DNA of 64,000 nt from UBA4744 sp963718995 (GCA_963718995.1 CAVRAP010000007.1:1-64000); one strand, 5' to 3'. Shown: positions 45,662 through 55,365, counted from the first letter of the stretch. Program-made: numbers and translations. Notes: generated by a model from the letters alone, not told the origin.

Positions 45662-46513
45662 ATGAAGACAAGATTGTTCGTATCAATTATCGCCGTGACC
45701 GCCTTGATGACCGCCTGCGCGGGATCGGAGGTCGGCGCCCCCGATGCCAGTACGACGGTGCCCGACGGCGTTGAAGGTCCCGTGTTCGTCGATTCGACCG
45801 AAATCCTCTATCTCGAGAGTTTCCCGGTTCAGGTCCGATTGGTGGTGCGAGGGTCGCTGCCAACACCCTGTCATAAGGCGGTATGGGAGGTCGACGACCT
45901 CGGCCCCACGATCGATGTGAGGTTGTGGAGTTCAGTCTCGTTGGGTCAGAACTGCGCACAGGTGTTGGAACCGTTCGAGGTCTCGATACCGCTCGGATCG
46001 TTCGAGACCTCCACCAGCGCAGTCGTACTCAACGGGGAGGAGGTCGGCCGTTTGGAACTGGGTGCCGAGCCCGGGGGCGTGGCAGGAAGCCTGGTAGGGG
46101 CCGGTTGGTCCTTCGGCATGTGCCTGGGTCTCTGCAATGCGGACCTCGTCATCGACGGCGAGGAGCTGGTGCTGACCGCTCGCGATCGGGAAGCCACTGA
46201 GCCCCTGTACGAAAACCGTGGATTGCTGACCCCAGACGCCCGGAGTCGGATTGGAGCTGCTCTTGAGCAACTGAGCGGGGTCATGTTGGATCCGGTCTAC
46301 GGCTGCCCTGATTGCGCCGACGGCGGCGCTGCCTATCTGGCGCTGGAGCGCGAGGGAGGCAACTTCCGCCACGATATGGAATTCGGCAGGCCACCACAGG
46401 TGCTGGCCGAGCTGCACGGGCTGGCGACCGCCATGATTGATGCGCTCGAGACCTGTATCTCAAATGAATTGGTTGCCGTGGCCGACGATTGCACGCCGTG
46501 GGAAGGTTTCTGA
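45662..46513 (+). CDS. Secreted lipoprotein of unknown function
   Basis: This is a 283-residue protein with a clean lipoprotein signal peptide (MKTRLFVSIIAVTALMTAC). The mature part contains several cysteine pairs (CHKAV, FGMCLGLC, GCPDC and a terminal EDDC-like VADDC) suited to disulfides outside the cell, and predicted beta strands. I do not recognise the family. It is divergent from the ECF sigma gene and might be among its targets, which is speculation. Confidence 0.72.
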   Translation: MKTRLFVSIIAVTALMTACAGSEVGAPDASTTVPDGVEGPVFVDSTEILYLESFPVQVRLVVRGSLPTPCHKAVWEVDDLGPTIDVRLWSSVSLGQNCAQVLEPFEVSIPLGSFETSTSAVVLNGEEVGRLELGAEPGGVAGSLVGAGWSFGMCLGLCNADLVIDGEELVLTARDREATEPLYENRGLLTPDARSRIGAALEQLSGVMLDPVYGCPDCADGGAAYLALEREGGNFRHDMEFGRPPQVLAELHGLATAMIDALETCISNELVAVADDCTPWEGF

Positions 46514-46514
46514 G

Positions 46515-47007
46515 TCACACCCGGTCGAGCCAGGTGGCAGGTGCGCTCCCAAAGGGTTCTGCGCCCGCTTCGACCTTCAGGACCAACTCGGCTGCCGTTG
46601 TGCGAGCTCGATCTACCAGCCAGGCCGGGTAGTTGAACCGCTCCTGGTGATCCAGGAACTCATCCTCGTCGAGGAGCTCAACGGAGCCGTCTTGGTAGCG
46701 GACCACATCGAGATCGATATCGACCATCTCGACACGTTGCTCATCGACCCACGTTGCGGTGGTCGCGATGTCGACGTACAAGGGGTACTTGTGATTTTCG
46801 CCGTTGTAGATGAGTGACCAGAACGTTCGCGGGAGGTATGAGCTGAACAAACGAGTGTTTGAGGATGATCGGCGGTTCCGTGCCCCGTTGCACGACGGTT
46901 CCCTTCGGGGCTCCAAGCCAGATGCCGTGCTCGTCCTCGCCGAGTCGGCGCATCTCGTGTCGCCAGTGGAGGCGATCCGGGTACTTGAAGAACTGAACGG
47001 TGATCAT
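46515..47007 (-). CDS. DUF402 domain-containing protein, frameshifted
   Basis: The N-terminal part starting at ATG 47007 (MITVQFFKYPDRLHWRHEM ... GIWLGAPKGTVV) is in one frame. From about 46835 the chain continues in another as RTFWSLIYNGENHKYPLYVDI ... VEMVDIDLDVVRYQDGSVELLDEDEFLDH, the hallmark of DUF402 (FomD-like) nucleotide hydrolases with conserved acidic metal ligands. One extra base near 46826-46833 reconciles them, giving about 163 residues. Its start is divergent from alkD by 15 bases. Confidence 0.8.
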
Positions 47008-47022
47008 ATGTTTCGGGGGTCG

Positions 47023-47718
47023 ATGACCGATTACGGTAGCGACATGGAAGAGATGACTCGTTACCTGGCGGCCGAATTGGCCAAGATCGGCGATCCGGGC
47101 CGTGCCGCCGATATGGCCAGGTACATGAAGACGGACATGCCTTTCTACGGAGTGCACAAACCGGAATGGAGCAAGGTCTACCGGGAGATGCGCCGTCGGT
47201 TCCCGATCACCTCCCGTACCGGGTATCAGACTGCCGTGCGGGCGCTGTGGGCTCAGCCGCACCGGGAAGAGAAGCACTGCGCGATTCGATTGGCCGTCGA
47301 TCACCCGCAATATGTGACGATTGGCACCGTGCCCCTCTACCGGCGGATGATCGTGGAAGGTGCCTGGTGGGACTTCGTCGATGACATTGCCGCGCGGCTG
47401 ATCGGAAAGGTTTTGCTTGACGATCGGGCCCGGATGCATCCGAAACTGGACCGTTGGATCGACGACCAGAACCTGTGGGTTCGTCGCTCCGCCATCTTGA
47501 GCCAACTGAAACACAAGTCCGTAACCGACCAGGATCAACTGTTCGGCTATTGCCTCAAGCGAGCCGAGGAGAAGCAGTTCTTCATCCGCAAAGCCATCGG
47601 CTGGGCGTTCCGCGAGTACGCGAAAACCGAACCCGATGCGGTGCGCGCCTTCGCGCTCGAGCACCGCGAGCGTCTTTCCGGTCTCAGCTTCCGCGAAGCA
47701 ACCAAACACCTCCTCTAA
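47023..47718 (+). CDS. alkD: DNA alkylation repair protein AlkD
   Basis: This HEAT-like-repeat glycosylase removes bulky or cationic alkylated bases. Signature: MKTDMPFYGVHKPEWSKVYREM (in parts), SRTGYQTAVRALWAQPHREEKHCAI, EGAWWDFVDDIAARLIG, and DDQNLWVRRSAILSQL. 231 residues from ATG 47023, with a GGGGG ribosome site; the frame upstream overlaps DUF402. A small hairpin CCTC-TAAA-GAGG followed by GTTTT (47712-47728) overlaps its stop and may terminate it. Confidence 0.92.
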   Translation: MTDYGSDMEEMTRYLAAELAKIGDPGRAADMARYMKTDMPFYGVHKPEWSKVYREMRRRFPITSRTGYQTAVRALWAQPHREEKHCAIRLAVDHPQYVTIGTVPLYRRMIVEGAWWDFVDDIAARLIGKVLLDDRARMHPKLDRWIDDQNLWVRRSAILSQLKHKSVTDQDQLFGYCLKRAEEKQFFIRKAIGWAFREYAKTEPDAVRAFALEHRERLSGLSFREATKHLL

Positions 47719-47723
47719 AGAGG

Positions 47724-47781
47724 GTTTTGGCGCCTAACTTGCTCGATATTCCGGCACGTTAGGCGCAATAACACGAGACTT
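47724..47781 (-). repeat. Palindromic repeat copy 1 (attC-like end, 3' side of nuclease gene)
   Basis: GCGCCTAACTTGC-TCGATATTCCG-GCACGTTAGGCGC (47730-47766) is a 13-bp arm palindrome with one mismatch. On the minus strand it encodes the last residues (APNVPEYRAS) and the TAG of the nuclease gene. The ends read GCCTAAC ... GTTAGGC, fitting RYYYAAC ... GTTRRRY. Direct homology to copy 2 continues into AATAACACGAGACTT (47767-47781). The outer flank GTTTTGG (47724-47730) is the inverse of the flank of copy 2. Confidence 0.88.
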
Positions 47782-48686
47782 GAGCGACGCCCCGACGGCC
47801 TGGGACAACTGGTGTCCTCCTGAGATTATGTCTGTGCGACGGGCAGCGATCACCGTCCATCCTGCCGCAATCAGACGGTTCCGCCGCACGTTGTCCCGGG
47901 CGAGGGCACCGGTGTCGGAATGATGAAGGTCGGAGTCATACTCGATCGCAATGCGGCTGCCGGGATAGGCCGCGTCGACCCGGGCAAGGAACGTCCCGGA
48001 TTCGTCGTAGATCGAATACTGGGGTTGCGGCTCCGGCAACCCGTTTGAGACGAGTAGCGCCAGCAGAGCAGTTTCTTGCTCGCTTTCAGGAAAGGCAGTG
48101 TCCACCCGGGCGTGCAGGGCTTCACGAAGCTTGGTGACACCGGGGCGGCCGGATCGGGCTAGACGCTGCAAGGTGTCGTTTGTCCTCTCCCACGAGGTCA
48201 TGCCTTCCCGAACTGCCCGATCGAAGGCCATCTGCACGGTTACGTAGCCGCGCACAGCACCCAGGTCCAGAAGGGTCCTTTCGACCGTAGTGGCTGGAAT
48301 CCCCGGACCGAGCAGACGTCCTGGTCGTCCAGGGCCTGGCTTTCATGCACGATGATTCCGTCCCGGTGGCTGCGAGCCCAACGTCGGCACGCTATTTCGA
48401 CGACCGACCGACTGCGTCCGGGCAGGCCGTGGAGCTCCGCAGCCGATCGATGAGATGCCGCAACGAGCTCACCTCCGGTAAGGCACGCGGCCATGAGGTG
48501 GCCCTCCAAGGTGTCGGGCACCGCCGCGTTTCGAAATACCCCCTCCGTTACCCGGATCCATGCGCCTACCCGCAGCTGGGTTTCGATTTGGGCTTTCGTC
48601 AGACCGGCGCGTAGCGCCTGACCTCGTTGGATCACTCCGTATTGATCTGTCGCGATCCTGGCCATGATTACTTGAGCTGTCTCCAT
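47734..48686 (-). CDS. AbiEi-like wHTH / DUF559 (Vsr-like) nuclease protein, frameshifted
   Basis: The N-terminal half (METAQVIMARIATDQYGVIQRGQAL ... HLMAACLTGGELVAASHRSAAELHGL) resembles the AbiEi-type antitoxin winged-helix region. The C-terminal half (YDESGTFLARVDAAYPGSRIAIEYDSDLHH ... ARDNVRRNRLIAAGWTVI, in parts) is a DUF559 PD-(D/E)XK nuclease-like fold with D, EYDS and H residues retained. The halves are in different frames, joined by one missing base in the C-run at 48301-48304 (expected GIPATTVERTLLDLGAVRGY). Repaired length is about 317 residues. No toxin partner is adjacent. It lies between two palindromic repeats. Confidence 0.8.
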
Positions 48687-48717
48687 CGCGACATCATGTC
48701 GCACAGCAGAGACAGAA

Positions 48718-48773
48718 GTTATTGCGCCTAACTTGCTCGATATTCCGGCAAGTTAGGCGCCAAAACGAGTCTT
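48718..48773 (-). repeat. Palindromic repeat copy 2 (attC-like end, 5' side of nuclease gene)
   Basis: GCGCCTAACTTGC-TCGATATTCCG-GCAAGTTAGGCGC (48724-48760) is a perfect 13-bp palindrome with the same 11-base loop in the same orientation as copy 1. On the minus strand it could encode APNLPEYRAS plus TAG, like the nuclease gene end, and is preceded by AAGACTCGTTTTG matching AAGTCTCGTGTTATT of copy 1. It starts 12 bases past the korB stop. The outer flanks of the two copies (GTTTTGG / CCAAAAC and AATAAC / GTTATT) are inverted. Confidence 0.88.
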
Positions 48774-49791
48774 ATGTGACCTTCCAGGTTCCCAGGGATC
48801 GGATCAGTTTCGACAGATCGCCGGGTCCCTTCTTCTCCTGGGCGTCGACCAGCTGCTGCGCAACGTCCTGCTCGTACGAGGAGCGGACGGCGTCCCGGAA
48901 GATGCCGACCGGGGTCGGTCCGTAAGGACCGTGCGATAGGCGGCTCAGGGCGAAGGCAGCGCTCGGGTTGGGAGCATGGACGTCATGGACCATGATCTCG
49001 CCGGCCGGGACACTGTCGGTTGGAACGATCTTGGCTGCTCCTCCGTCCATGACAACGGCGTGCTCGCCGTTCGGTCCGAAGGTAATCGGCTGGCCGTGCT
49101 CGAGGTTGATCCGGTTCTCGAGTCTGGTTTCCTTGCCCGTGAGTTCAATGAACGCCTTGTCGTTGAACACGTTGCAGTTCTGGTAGATCTCAATGAAGGA
49201 AGTGCCCTTGTGGTCCGAGGCCTTCTGCAGGATGTCCATCGTGAGTTTGCGGTCCATGTCAATGGTCCTGGCCACGAAGCTCGCCTCTGCCCCCAGGGCG
49301 AGGCTGACGGGGTTGAACGGAACGTCGGGTGAACCGGCCGGGCTCGACTTGGTTCGCTTGCCCTTCTCGCTGGTCGGCGAGTACTGACCCTTGGTCAAAC
49401 CGTAGATCTGGTTGTTGAAGAGCAGGATCTTGAGGTTCATGTTGCGACGCAGAGCATGAATCAGGTGGTTCCCACCGATCGAAAGGGCGTCACCGTCACC
49501 CGTGACAACCCAAACCGACAGGTCCGGTCGCGCCACCGCAATACCCGACGCGATGGCGGGAGCGCGGCCGTGGATCGAGTGGATCCCATACGTGTTCATG
49601 TAGTAGGGGAACCGGGAGGAACAGCCGATACCCGACACGAAAACGATCTGTTCTTTTGGCATCCCCAGATCGGCCATAAAGGACTGGACCGCTGCAAGGA
49701 TCGTGTAGTCCCCGCAGCCGGGGCACCAACGGACCTCCTGATCGGTCTGGAAATCGGCTCTCGTGTATTTGGTGGCGATGGTGTCAGTCAT
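48772..49791 (-). CDS. korB: 2-oxoacid:ferredoxin oxidoreductase, beta subunit
   Basis: This is the TPP-binding subunit, 339 residues. WCPGCGDYTIL holds a cluster cysteine pair; GIGCSSRFPYYM, HGRAPAIASGIAVARPDL, and the TPP/Mg motif VTGDGDALSIGGNHLIHALRRN follow. With KorA it decarboxylates 2-oxoglutarate (or a similar acid) to the acyl-CoA, reducing ferredoxin. Substrate choice is inferred from the two-subunit Kor-type layout. It overlaps korA by four bases. Confidence 0.92.
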   Translation of the reverse strand: MTDTIATKYTRADFQTDQEVRWCPGCGDYTILAAVQSFMADLGMPKEQIVFVSGIGCSSRFPYYMNTYGIHSIHGRAPAIASGIAVARPDLSVWVVTGDGDALSIGGNHLIHALRRNMNLKILLFNNQIYGLTKGQYSPTSEKGKRTKSSPAGSPDVPFNPVSLALGAEASFVARTIDMDRKLTMDILQKASDHKGTSFIEIYQNCNVFNDKAFIELTGKETRLENRINLEHGQPITFGPNGEHAVVMDGGAAKIVPTDSVPAGEIMVHDVHAPNPSAAFALSRLSHGPYGPTPVGIFRDAVRSSYEQDVAQQLVDAQEKKGPGDLSKLIRSLGTWKVT

Positions 49792-51668
49792 GATGCGAGG
49801 ATCTCCCGGATCTTGTTCTCGATTTCGGACACCCGGAAGGGCAATCCTTTGACCTTGTTGAATCCCATGGCGGGGACGAGGAAATCAGCCCGAATCAGTT
49901 TTCGTAACTGACCCATGTTGATCTCCGGTATCAAGATGTACCGATACTCCCCAAGCACCTCGCCCAGATTGGAAGGGAAGGGATTCAGATAGCGGAGATG
50001 GGCCGTGGCAACTGAGAGCCCGTCTTTGCGCACCCGCTTGGCGGCAGCCCGGATGGAACCGAAGGTTGAGCCCCAACCGAGTACCAGCAGCTCGGCGCCC
50101 GCATCGCCGTCGACCTCCAGCGGGGGTATGTCGTTGGCGATATTGCGGATCTTCCATTCCCGCAACTCGGTCATGAGCTGATGGTTGTTGGTGTCGTAGG
50201 AGACGTTTCCAATCACTTCGTGTTTCTCGAGTCCTCCCAGTCGGTGCTCGAGGCCGGGTGTACCCGGTATCGCCCACTGGCGAGCCAGGGTCTGGGGGTC
50301 ACGCAGGTAGGGGACATACCGACCGTCGGCGTTCGGCTCGGTCTGGAACGGAACGCTGATATCAGGGAGCGCGTCGAGATCGGGCAGCTGCCATGGTTCA
50401 GAACCGTTGGCGATGTAGTTGTCCGACAGGAGGATGACCGGCGTCATGTACTTGAGAGCGATGCGGGCTGCCTCGACGGTCACTTCGAAGGCATCGGACG
50501 CCGTTCGGGCCGCGAGGACCGGCAGGGGGGCTTCGCCGTGTCGTCCATACAGCGAGAACAACAGGTCGGATTGCTCGACCTTGGTGGGTAATCCGGTTGA
50601 TGGACCTGCTCGCTGCACATCGATGACGACCAGCGGGAGCTCCATCGACAAGGCCAGGCTGATGGTTTCGCTCTTCAGCGCCAACCCGGGTCCCGACGTG
50701 CCGGTGACGGCCAGATGGCCGGCGAAAGCGGCTCCGACGGCGGCCCCGGCTCCGGCAATCTCATCTTCAGCCTGGTACGTACGTACACCGAAGTTCTTGT
50801 GCTTGGCCAGTTCGTGCAAGATATCCGAGGCCGGGGTGATGGGATAGGTGCCGTAGAACAGGGGGAGCTTGGCGGCCTGGCTGGCGGCAATCAGCCCCCA
50901 GGCCATGGCGGTATTGCCGGTCACATTCGTGTATTCGCCGGGCTTCAGCGCGGCGGGTTTGATGTTGTAGATATGGTGAAAGGCTTCGGTCGTGAGGCCG
51001 AAGTTGTGACCCGCCCGCAATGAGGCGATGTTGGCGGCGGCCACCTCCTCCCGCTTGGCGAACTTCTTCTCGACCCACTTGATGCTGGTATCAAGCGGCC
51101 GGTTGAACACCCAGGAGATCAAGCCAAGTGCAAAGAAGTTCTTGGAACGCAGAACGTCGCGGCCGGTCACGCCCGTGTCTTTCACCGCTTCCTTGGTCAG
51201 TCGCTCCATCGGTACCTTGAAGACCCGGTATCCGTCCAGGGAACCATCGTCGAGAGGATTCGTCGCAAACCCGGCTTTGGCCAGGTTTCTTTCCTCGAAG
51301 GCCTCTTCGTTGGCGATGATCATGCCACCAGGGCGCAGATCAACGAGGTTTGCCTTGAGCGCGGCCGGGTTCATGGTCACCAGGACGTCGGCCTCGTCGC
51401 CGGGGGTCAGGATGTCGAAATCGGCAATCTGCACCTGGAACGACGAAACACCAGGAATGGTGCCTGCCGGAGCCCGGATCTCCGCAGGGAAGTTCGGCAG
51501 GGTGGCCAGGTCGTTGCCGAAGATCGCGGAGTCGGCGGTGAACCGGGTTCCTGCCAGTTGCATGCCGTCGCCGGAGTCACCGGCAAAGCGGATGATGACC
51601 TTGTCGATCTCCTCGATTTCGATATCGGGCGACGCAGGCGTCTCGAGAATTGCAGTGTCGTCAGACAC
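49788..51668 (-). CDS. korA: 2-oxoacid:ferredoxin oxidoreductase, fused gamma-alpha subunit
   Basis: In this 626-residue chain the gamma domain (residues ~15-190, IIRFAGDSGDGMQLAGTRF, PAEIRAPAGTIPGVSSFQVQIAD) is fused in front of the alpha domain (YPITPASDILHEL, FQAEDEIAGAGAAVGAAFAG-like, TGTSGPGLALKSE). This fused arrangement is typical of aerobic and microaerobic KorAB in actinobacteria. The stretch between its start and the amidase stop (51669-51840) has no clear promoter that I can identify. Confidence 0.92.
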   Translation of the reverse strand: MSDDTAILETPASPDIEIEEIDKVIIRFAGDSGDGMQLAGTRFTADSAIFGNDLATLPNFPAEIRAPAGTIPGVSSFQVQIADFDILTPGDEADVLVTMNPAALKANLVDLRPGGMIIANEEAFEERNLAKAGFATNPLDDGSLDGYRVFKVPMERLTKEAVKDTGVTGRDVLRSKNFFALGLISWVFNRPLDTSIKWVEKKFAKREEVAAANIASLRAGHNFGLTTEAFHHIYNIKPAALKPGEYTNVTGNTAMAWGLIAASQAAKLPLFYGTYPITPASDILHELAKHKNFGVRTYQAEDEIAGAGAAVGAAFAGHLAVTGTSGPGLALKSETISLALSMELPLVVIDVQRAGPSTGLPTKVEQSDLLFSLYGRHGEAPLPVLAARTASDAFEVTVEAARIALKYMTPVILLSDNYIANGSEPWQLPDLDALPDISVPFQTEPNADGRYVPYLRDPQTLARQWAIPGTPGLEHRLGGLEKHEVIGNVSYDTNNHQLMTELREWKIRNIANDIPPLEVDGDAGAELLVLGWGSTFGSIRAAAKRVRKDGLSVATAHLRYLNPFPSNLGEVLGEYRYILIPEINMGQLRKLIRADFLVPAMGFNKVKGLPFRVSEIENKIREILAS

Positions 51669-51840
51669 GACGAATCACTTCCTTGATTGCTTGTGGGAAT
51701 GCGTGAGGGGACTTGAATGGATCATTTGGCTTGTGTATTCAAATCCACGCTCGGGTATGCCACGCTCCGTGGCTCGCCAAGTCTACCGAGATACGGAGAG
51801 TTACAAAGCACACTGGCGGGAAAGGAGTCCTTCGACCCTT

Positions 51841-53240
51841 TCACCCGCTCGGGGGAGGGCTGAAACCGGATATACCGGCCTCTTCCAGAGCCCGGCCGAG
51901 GTCGAGCAACCGGCCTTCTGACCACCAGGGTCCGATGAGTTGAAGGGAAGAGGGTGGAGAGCCGGTGTCCTGCAGGGGGAGCGCCAGGGCTGGTACTCCC
52001 ATGTGGTTGACCAGGGACGAGAACCAGGACAGCACCAGGCGGTACGACGTTGGTCTATCGCCCACGAGGATGGCCGTCTCGCCGATGACCTTGCGGGTGG
52101 CGCCGACCGTTGGTGTGATCAAAACGTCCACCTCTGCAAACAGCCCGGCGACGGCATGGCGAAGTCCGGTCCTCCAGGCTTGCGCAGCGATGTAGTCGTC
52201 GAGGGAAACCTCCAAAGTCCGCTGCAGACGCTCGGCTACTTCCGCTCCGTACTGCTTGGTCGGGTCGGCCAGCCAACTCCGGTGGACTGAGGCAACCTCG
52301 GCGTTGATCAGGTCTGCCAACTGATCAGCAGGTTGCAGGAGAGGGTGGCGGACCTCGCGAACCGATGCCCCCTGGTTGGCGAGACGGTCAAGAGCTCCCG
52401 AAAAGGCGTCCCGGACCTGCCTGGTAATCGGAGCGTTTTCGACCCACGGCTGTGGCACTCCCACCACGAGCCCTTTGAGCGAAGGTGAGCGGTCCGCGGC
52501 TTCGACCGGATGTGAAGCGGACCACGGATCGGCCGGATCGTGCCCCGCCATTACCTCGTAGAGGGCGGCAACGTCGTCCGTGGTCCGGCCGAGGGGTCCG
52601 ACCGTGTCCAGCGACGCCGCCAGCGGGAAGACTCCGGTGAGCGGAATCCGTCCATGGGTGACCTTGAGACCTACCGTGCCGCAGAGGGCGGCAGGTACGC
52701 GGACAGATCCACCGGTGTCGGTACCGATGGCTCCGGCGGCCAAGCCGGCCGCGACGGCGACCGCAGACCCGCCCGAGGAGCCGCCCGGGGAAGTGGCTGG
52801 GTTCCACGGGTTCCGTACGGGACCGAACCAGTCGTTCTCGCTCGAGAAACCGAATGCGAATTCGTGCAGTCCGGTCCGGCCGATGATGATGGCCCCGGCC
52901 GCTTCGAGTCTCCGGACCACGGTCGCCGACTGCGCGGCCTTGTGGCGATAGAACCCTGACCCGCACGTGGTGACCTGCCCGGCCTGATCGATGAGGTCCT
53001 TGATAGCGATCGGCACTCCGGCCAGTGGGCCCGGATCGCTGCCGGCCACCCACCCGTTGCTCCAGCTTCTGTCCAGCGCCTCTGCCCGGTCCAGAGCATT
53101 GTCGGCGATCTCCGTGTAGGCATTCAACTCCGGCTGGAGGCGGCGAGACCGGTCCACATAGTGGGCGGTTGCTTCTCTGGCCGAGATTTCCCGCCGCGAA
53201 TTTGGGCGGCGAGTTCGACGAGGGATCTCTCGTGGATCAC
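51841..53240 (-). CDS. Amidase (amidase-signature family), frameshifted near 5' end
   Basis: The AS-family Ser-Ser-Lys machinery is clear: PIAIKDLIDQAGQVTTCGS (Lys), TSPGGSSGGSAVAVAAGLAAGAIGTDTGGSVR (both serines, in parts). The N-terminus starts at GTG 53240 as VIHERSLVELAAQIRGG, then continues one frame over as EISAREATAHYVDRSRRLQPEL. One missing base in the C-run at 53190-53192 explains this. Repaired length is about 467 residues. The start overlaps the DUF3048 stop (GTGA). The substrate is unknown. Confidence 0.88.
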
Positions 53241-54301
53241 CAGGTGACGGAGCGGGTATCCGGGACCAGCGACATCCACGGCTTGCCCGGTGGCACCGTC
53301 AGCTCGTCCCCGTCGGCGTCACGCAACACAAACATCTCATCGATGGTGTCTCGCGCCCAGGTGCCCTCCGTAACCCCGCCGTCGAAGAAGACGAGGGCTC
53401 GTCCGGTCCCAACGGTTTCCATGGCAGGAACGGACGATCCGTTTCTTCCGGCGCCCGGCGAAGCGGTGTACTTGCGGACAAAGAGCACCACCAGGGTGTC
53501 CGCCGACAAGGGGCCGGTTTCGCCATCAAGGGTTATCCACTCATGGACCTCACCATTGGTGGTCCGCAGGTAGCGCTCGCCGTCCCACTCCCAGAGGGCC
53601 GTCGTCTCAGGCGAGAAACTCATCGTGATTGACTCAGCTCCGGTTGCGGCCGGGACGGCCGGGCCCCACGGGAACAGGTCGGGGGGCGGCTCGCTCGAGT
53701 AGCCGCGGACCTCGGCATAGTCACGCAGTTTGACCGTATCGACGTACAGGTTGTGGGGAGCACGGCGGCTCGAGATCCGAAACGTGGCCGGGCGAACCTC
53801 ACCAATCAGAGGAACCCCGGCTCCGACGATCCGGGCGGCCACCCAATCCTGGGCCCCGCTGATCGTGAACGTCGCGCCAAGGGGGGCGAGCAGCGTCGGG
53901 TCGGTGGGTCGCCCCGATCTCATCGGCCCCATGTAGTCCGTGTCGTTGTCGTGGAAGAGAGCGATGAAACGGGTCAGCCCCGCTTCGACCACGAGTTCGT
54001 AGATGGCATCGGCTTCCTGCAGGCCGGATTGCGGCCGGGCATTCCAGTGGTTGTCGATCTTGACGGCCAGGACGCCTCGATCGAGTAAGGCCGGATCTTC
54101 CGCAGGCAAACCATTGAGGGGTGACGGCGGCCCCGGCACCTCGGTCGTCGTGGTCGCGACGGTTGTCGTGGTCGTGATAGTCGTCGTGGTTGTCGTGGCC
54201 AGGGTGCTCGTGGTTGTGGTGCTTTCCACAGCGTCCGCCCCGCTGCATGCAGCCAGGATGAGAGCGAACGCGACGAAAAACCACATGTGTGAACGTCGCA
54301 T
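53237..54301 (-). CDS. DUF3048 (YerB-like) lipoprotein
   Basis: This is a 354-residue lipoprotein with signal MRRSHMWFFVAFALILAAC and a low-complexity Thr-rich linker (residues ~28-52). It has the DUF3048 N-domain (LAVKIDNHWNARPQSGLQEADAIYE, ARFIALFHD-like, GPMRSGRPTDPTLL) and C-domain (VLFVRKYTAS, GRALVFFDGGVTEGTW). Its function in the envelope is unknown. Its stop overlaps the amidase start, so the two are likely co-expressed. Confidence 0.87.
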   Translation of the reverse strand: MRRSHMWFFVAFALILAACSGADAVESTTTTSTLATTTTTTITTTTTVATTTTEVPGPPSPLNGLPAEDPALLDRGVLAVKIDNHWNARPQSGLQEADAIYELVVEAGLTRFIALFHDNDTDYMGPMRSGRPTDPTLLAPLGATFTISGAQDWVAARIVGAGVPLIGEVRPATFRISSRRAPHNLYVDTVKLRDYAEVRGYSSEPPPDLFPWGPAVPAATGAESITMSFSPETTALWEWDGERYLRTTNGEVHEWITLDGETGPLSADTLVVLFVRKYTASPGAGRNGSSVPAMETVGTGRALVFFDGGVTEGTWARDTIDEMFVLRDADGDELTVPPGKPWMSLVPDTRSVTW

Positions 54302-54342
54302 GGCGCGCAGTGTACCGGCTGGACGAGCTAGTTCGGCACCAA

Positions 54343-55365
54343 TCAGCGGAGGAGAGGAATCACCTCTTCGGCGATCCGCTGGAGCTCCTCACGTTTGCTG
54401 CGAGAAGCTCATTGCCGGGAAATACGATCGGGCCACGAAGTGCAGCGGGACACCCACCCGGGCTTCGATTCTCCGCACATGTTCGGCGATCATTTCAGCG
54501 GGGCCGACGAGAACGCTTTCCCGCAAATGACCCCGCGGTGGGAGCATCGAGTGGCGGTGGGGCCGGGACGTTTCCGGTACGCGACGCCGATGCCTCCATA
54601 TCGGAGTACTTCCAGCGCATGTGGTGCACGTGATCCTGGATTTCGCGCCATCCCGCTTCGGGATCGTCGCATGGATGGATGACGGCGTAGTAACCCCATT
54701 CAAAACCTGCCGGGTCGCGACCGTCCTCCTCCATCTGGGTGACGGGCGACCTCGACCTGCGTTTGAAAGCGTTCAGGGGAGGCGTTGGAGAAGAAGCCAT
54801 TGGCGAGGCGCGCTGCACGGCGCACGGCTGCGTCGGCGCCACCGCCGATCCAGATGGGAATCTGTGATTCAGGAGTGGGACGTACGGCAACCGGCTCCAG
54901 GTCGTAGACAGACCCTCGATGCACAATCGCGTTCCCGGCCCACGCCTGAGGCAGGATGTCCAGGATCTCTTCCATGGCCCGTCCGCGGGTGCTCAAGTCG
55001 GTTTGGAGAGCCAGGAATTCAATAGGCGACCAACCGAGCCCGAGGCCGAGGATGAGCCGATGACTGCTCAGCAAGTCGACGGTTGCGGCATCTTCCGCAA
55101 GGCGCAGCGGATGGTGGAGCGGAGCCAGGATTACGCCGGTACCGAGGCGGATGCGGGAGGTGCGGGCGGCCATGGCTGCTGCCATAGGCAGGAGGGATGG
55201 CATGTAGCCATCATCGACGAAGTGGTGTTCGGTGGTCCATACGGAAGCGAAGCCCAGCCGTTCAGCTTCTACGGTGAGATCGAGTGCTTCCCGGTAGAGA
55301 TCGGTCCACGAGCGCGGGTCATCGGCGGTCAGTTGGCACGAGATGAGGCCGTAGCCGACGTCCAT
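54343..55365 (-). pseudogene. Luciferase-like (F420-type) oxidoreductase, three apparent frameshifts
   Basis: The first 200 codons (MDVGYGLISCQL ... WTTEHHFVDDGYMPSLLPMAAAMAARTSRIRLGTGVILAPLHHPLRLAEDAA, in parts) are a typical LLM-class TIM barrel. The rest is spread over three further frames: MEEDGRDPAGFEWGYYAVIHP (shift near 54730), VLVGPAEMIAEHVRRIEARVGVP (shift at 54530-54570) and KREELQRIAEEVIPLLR-stop (shift at 54400-54420). Joined up they make a normal 340-residue protein. Three shifts in one gene could mean real decay or a poor-quality consensus. Its start overlaps the ACT-gene stop. Confidence 0.82.

Noticed and set aside
46741..47709. Long minus-strand frame opposite alkD
   Set aside because: Only its last ~60 codons (from 47007) are real, as the N-terminal part of the frameshifted DUF402 gene; the rest is a shadow of alkD.
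47724..48773. The two palindromes as simple Rho-independent terminators
   Set aside because: There is no T-run after the 3' arm in the direction of transcription, and one copy is inside coding sequence; a barrier role remains possible but does not explain the shared flanks.
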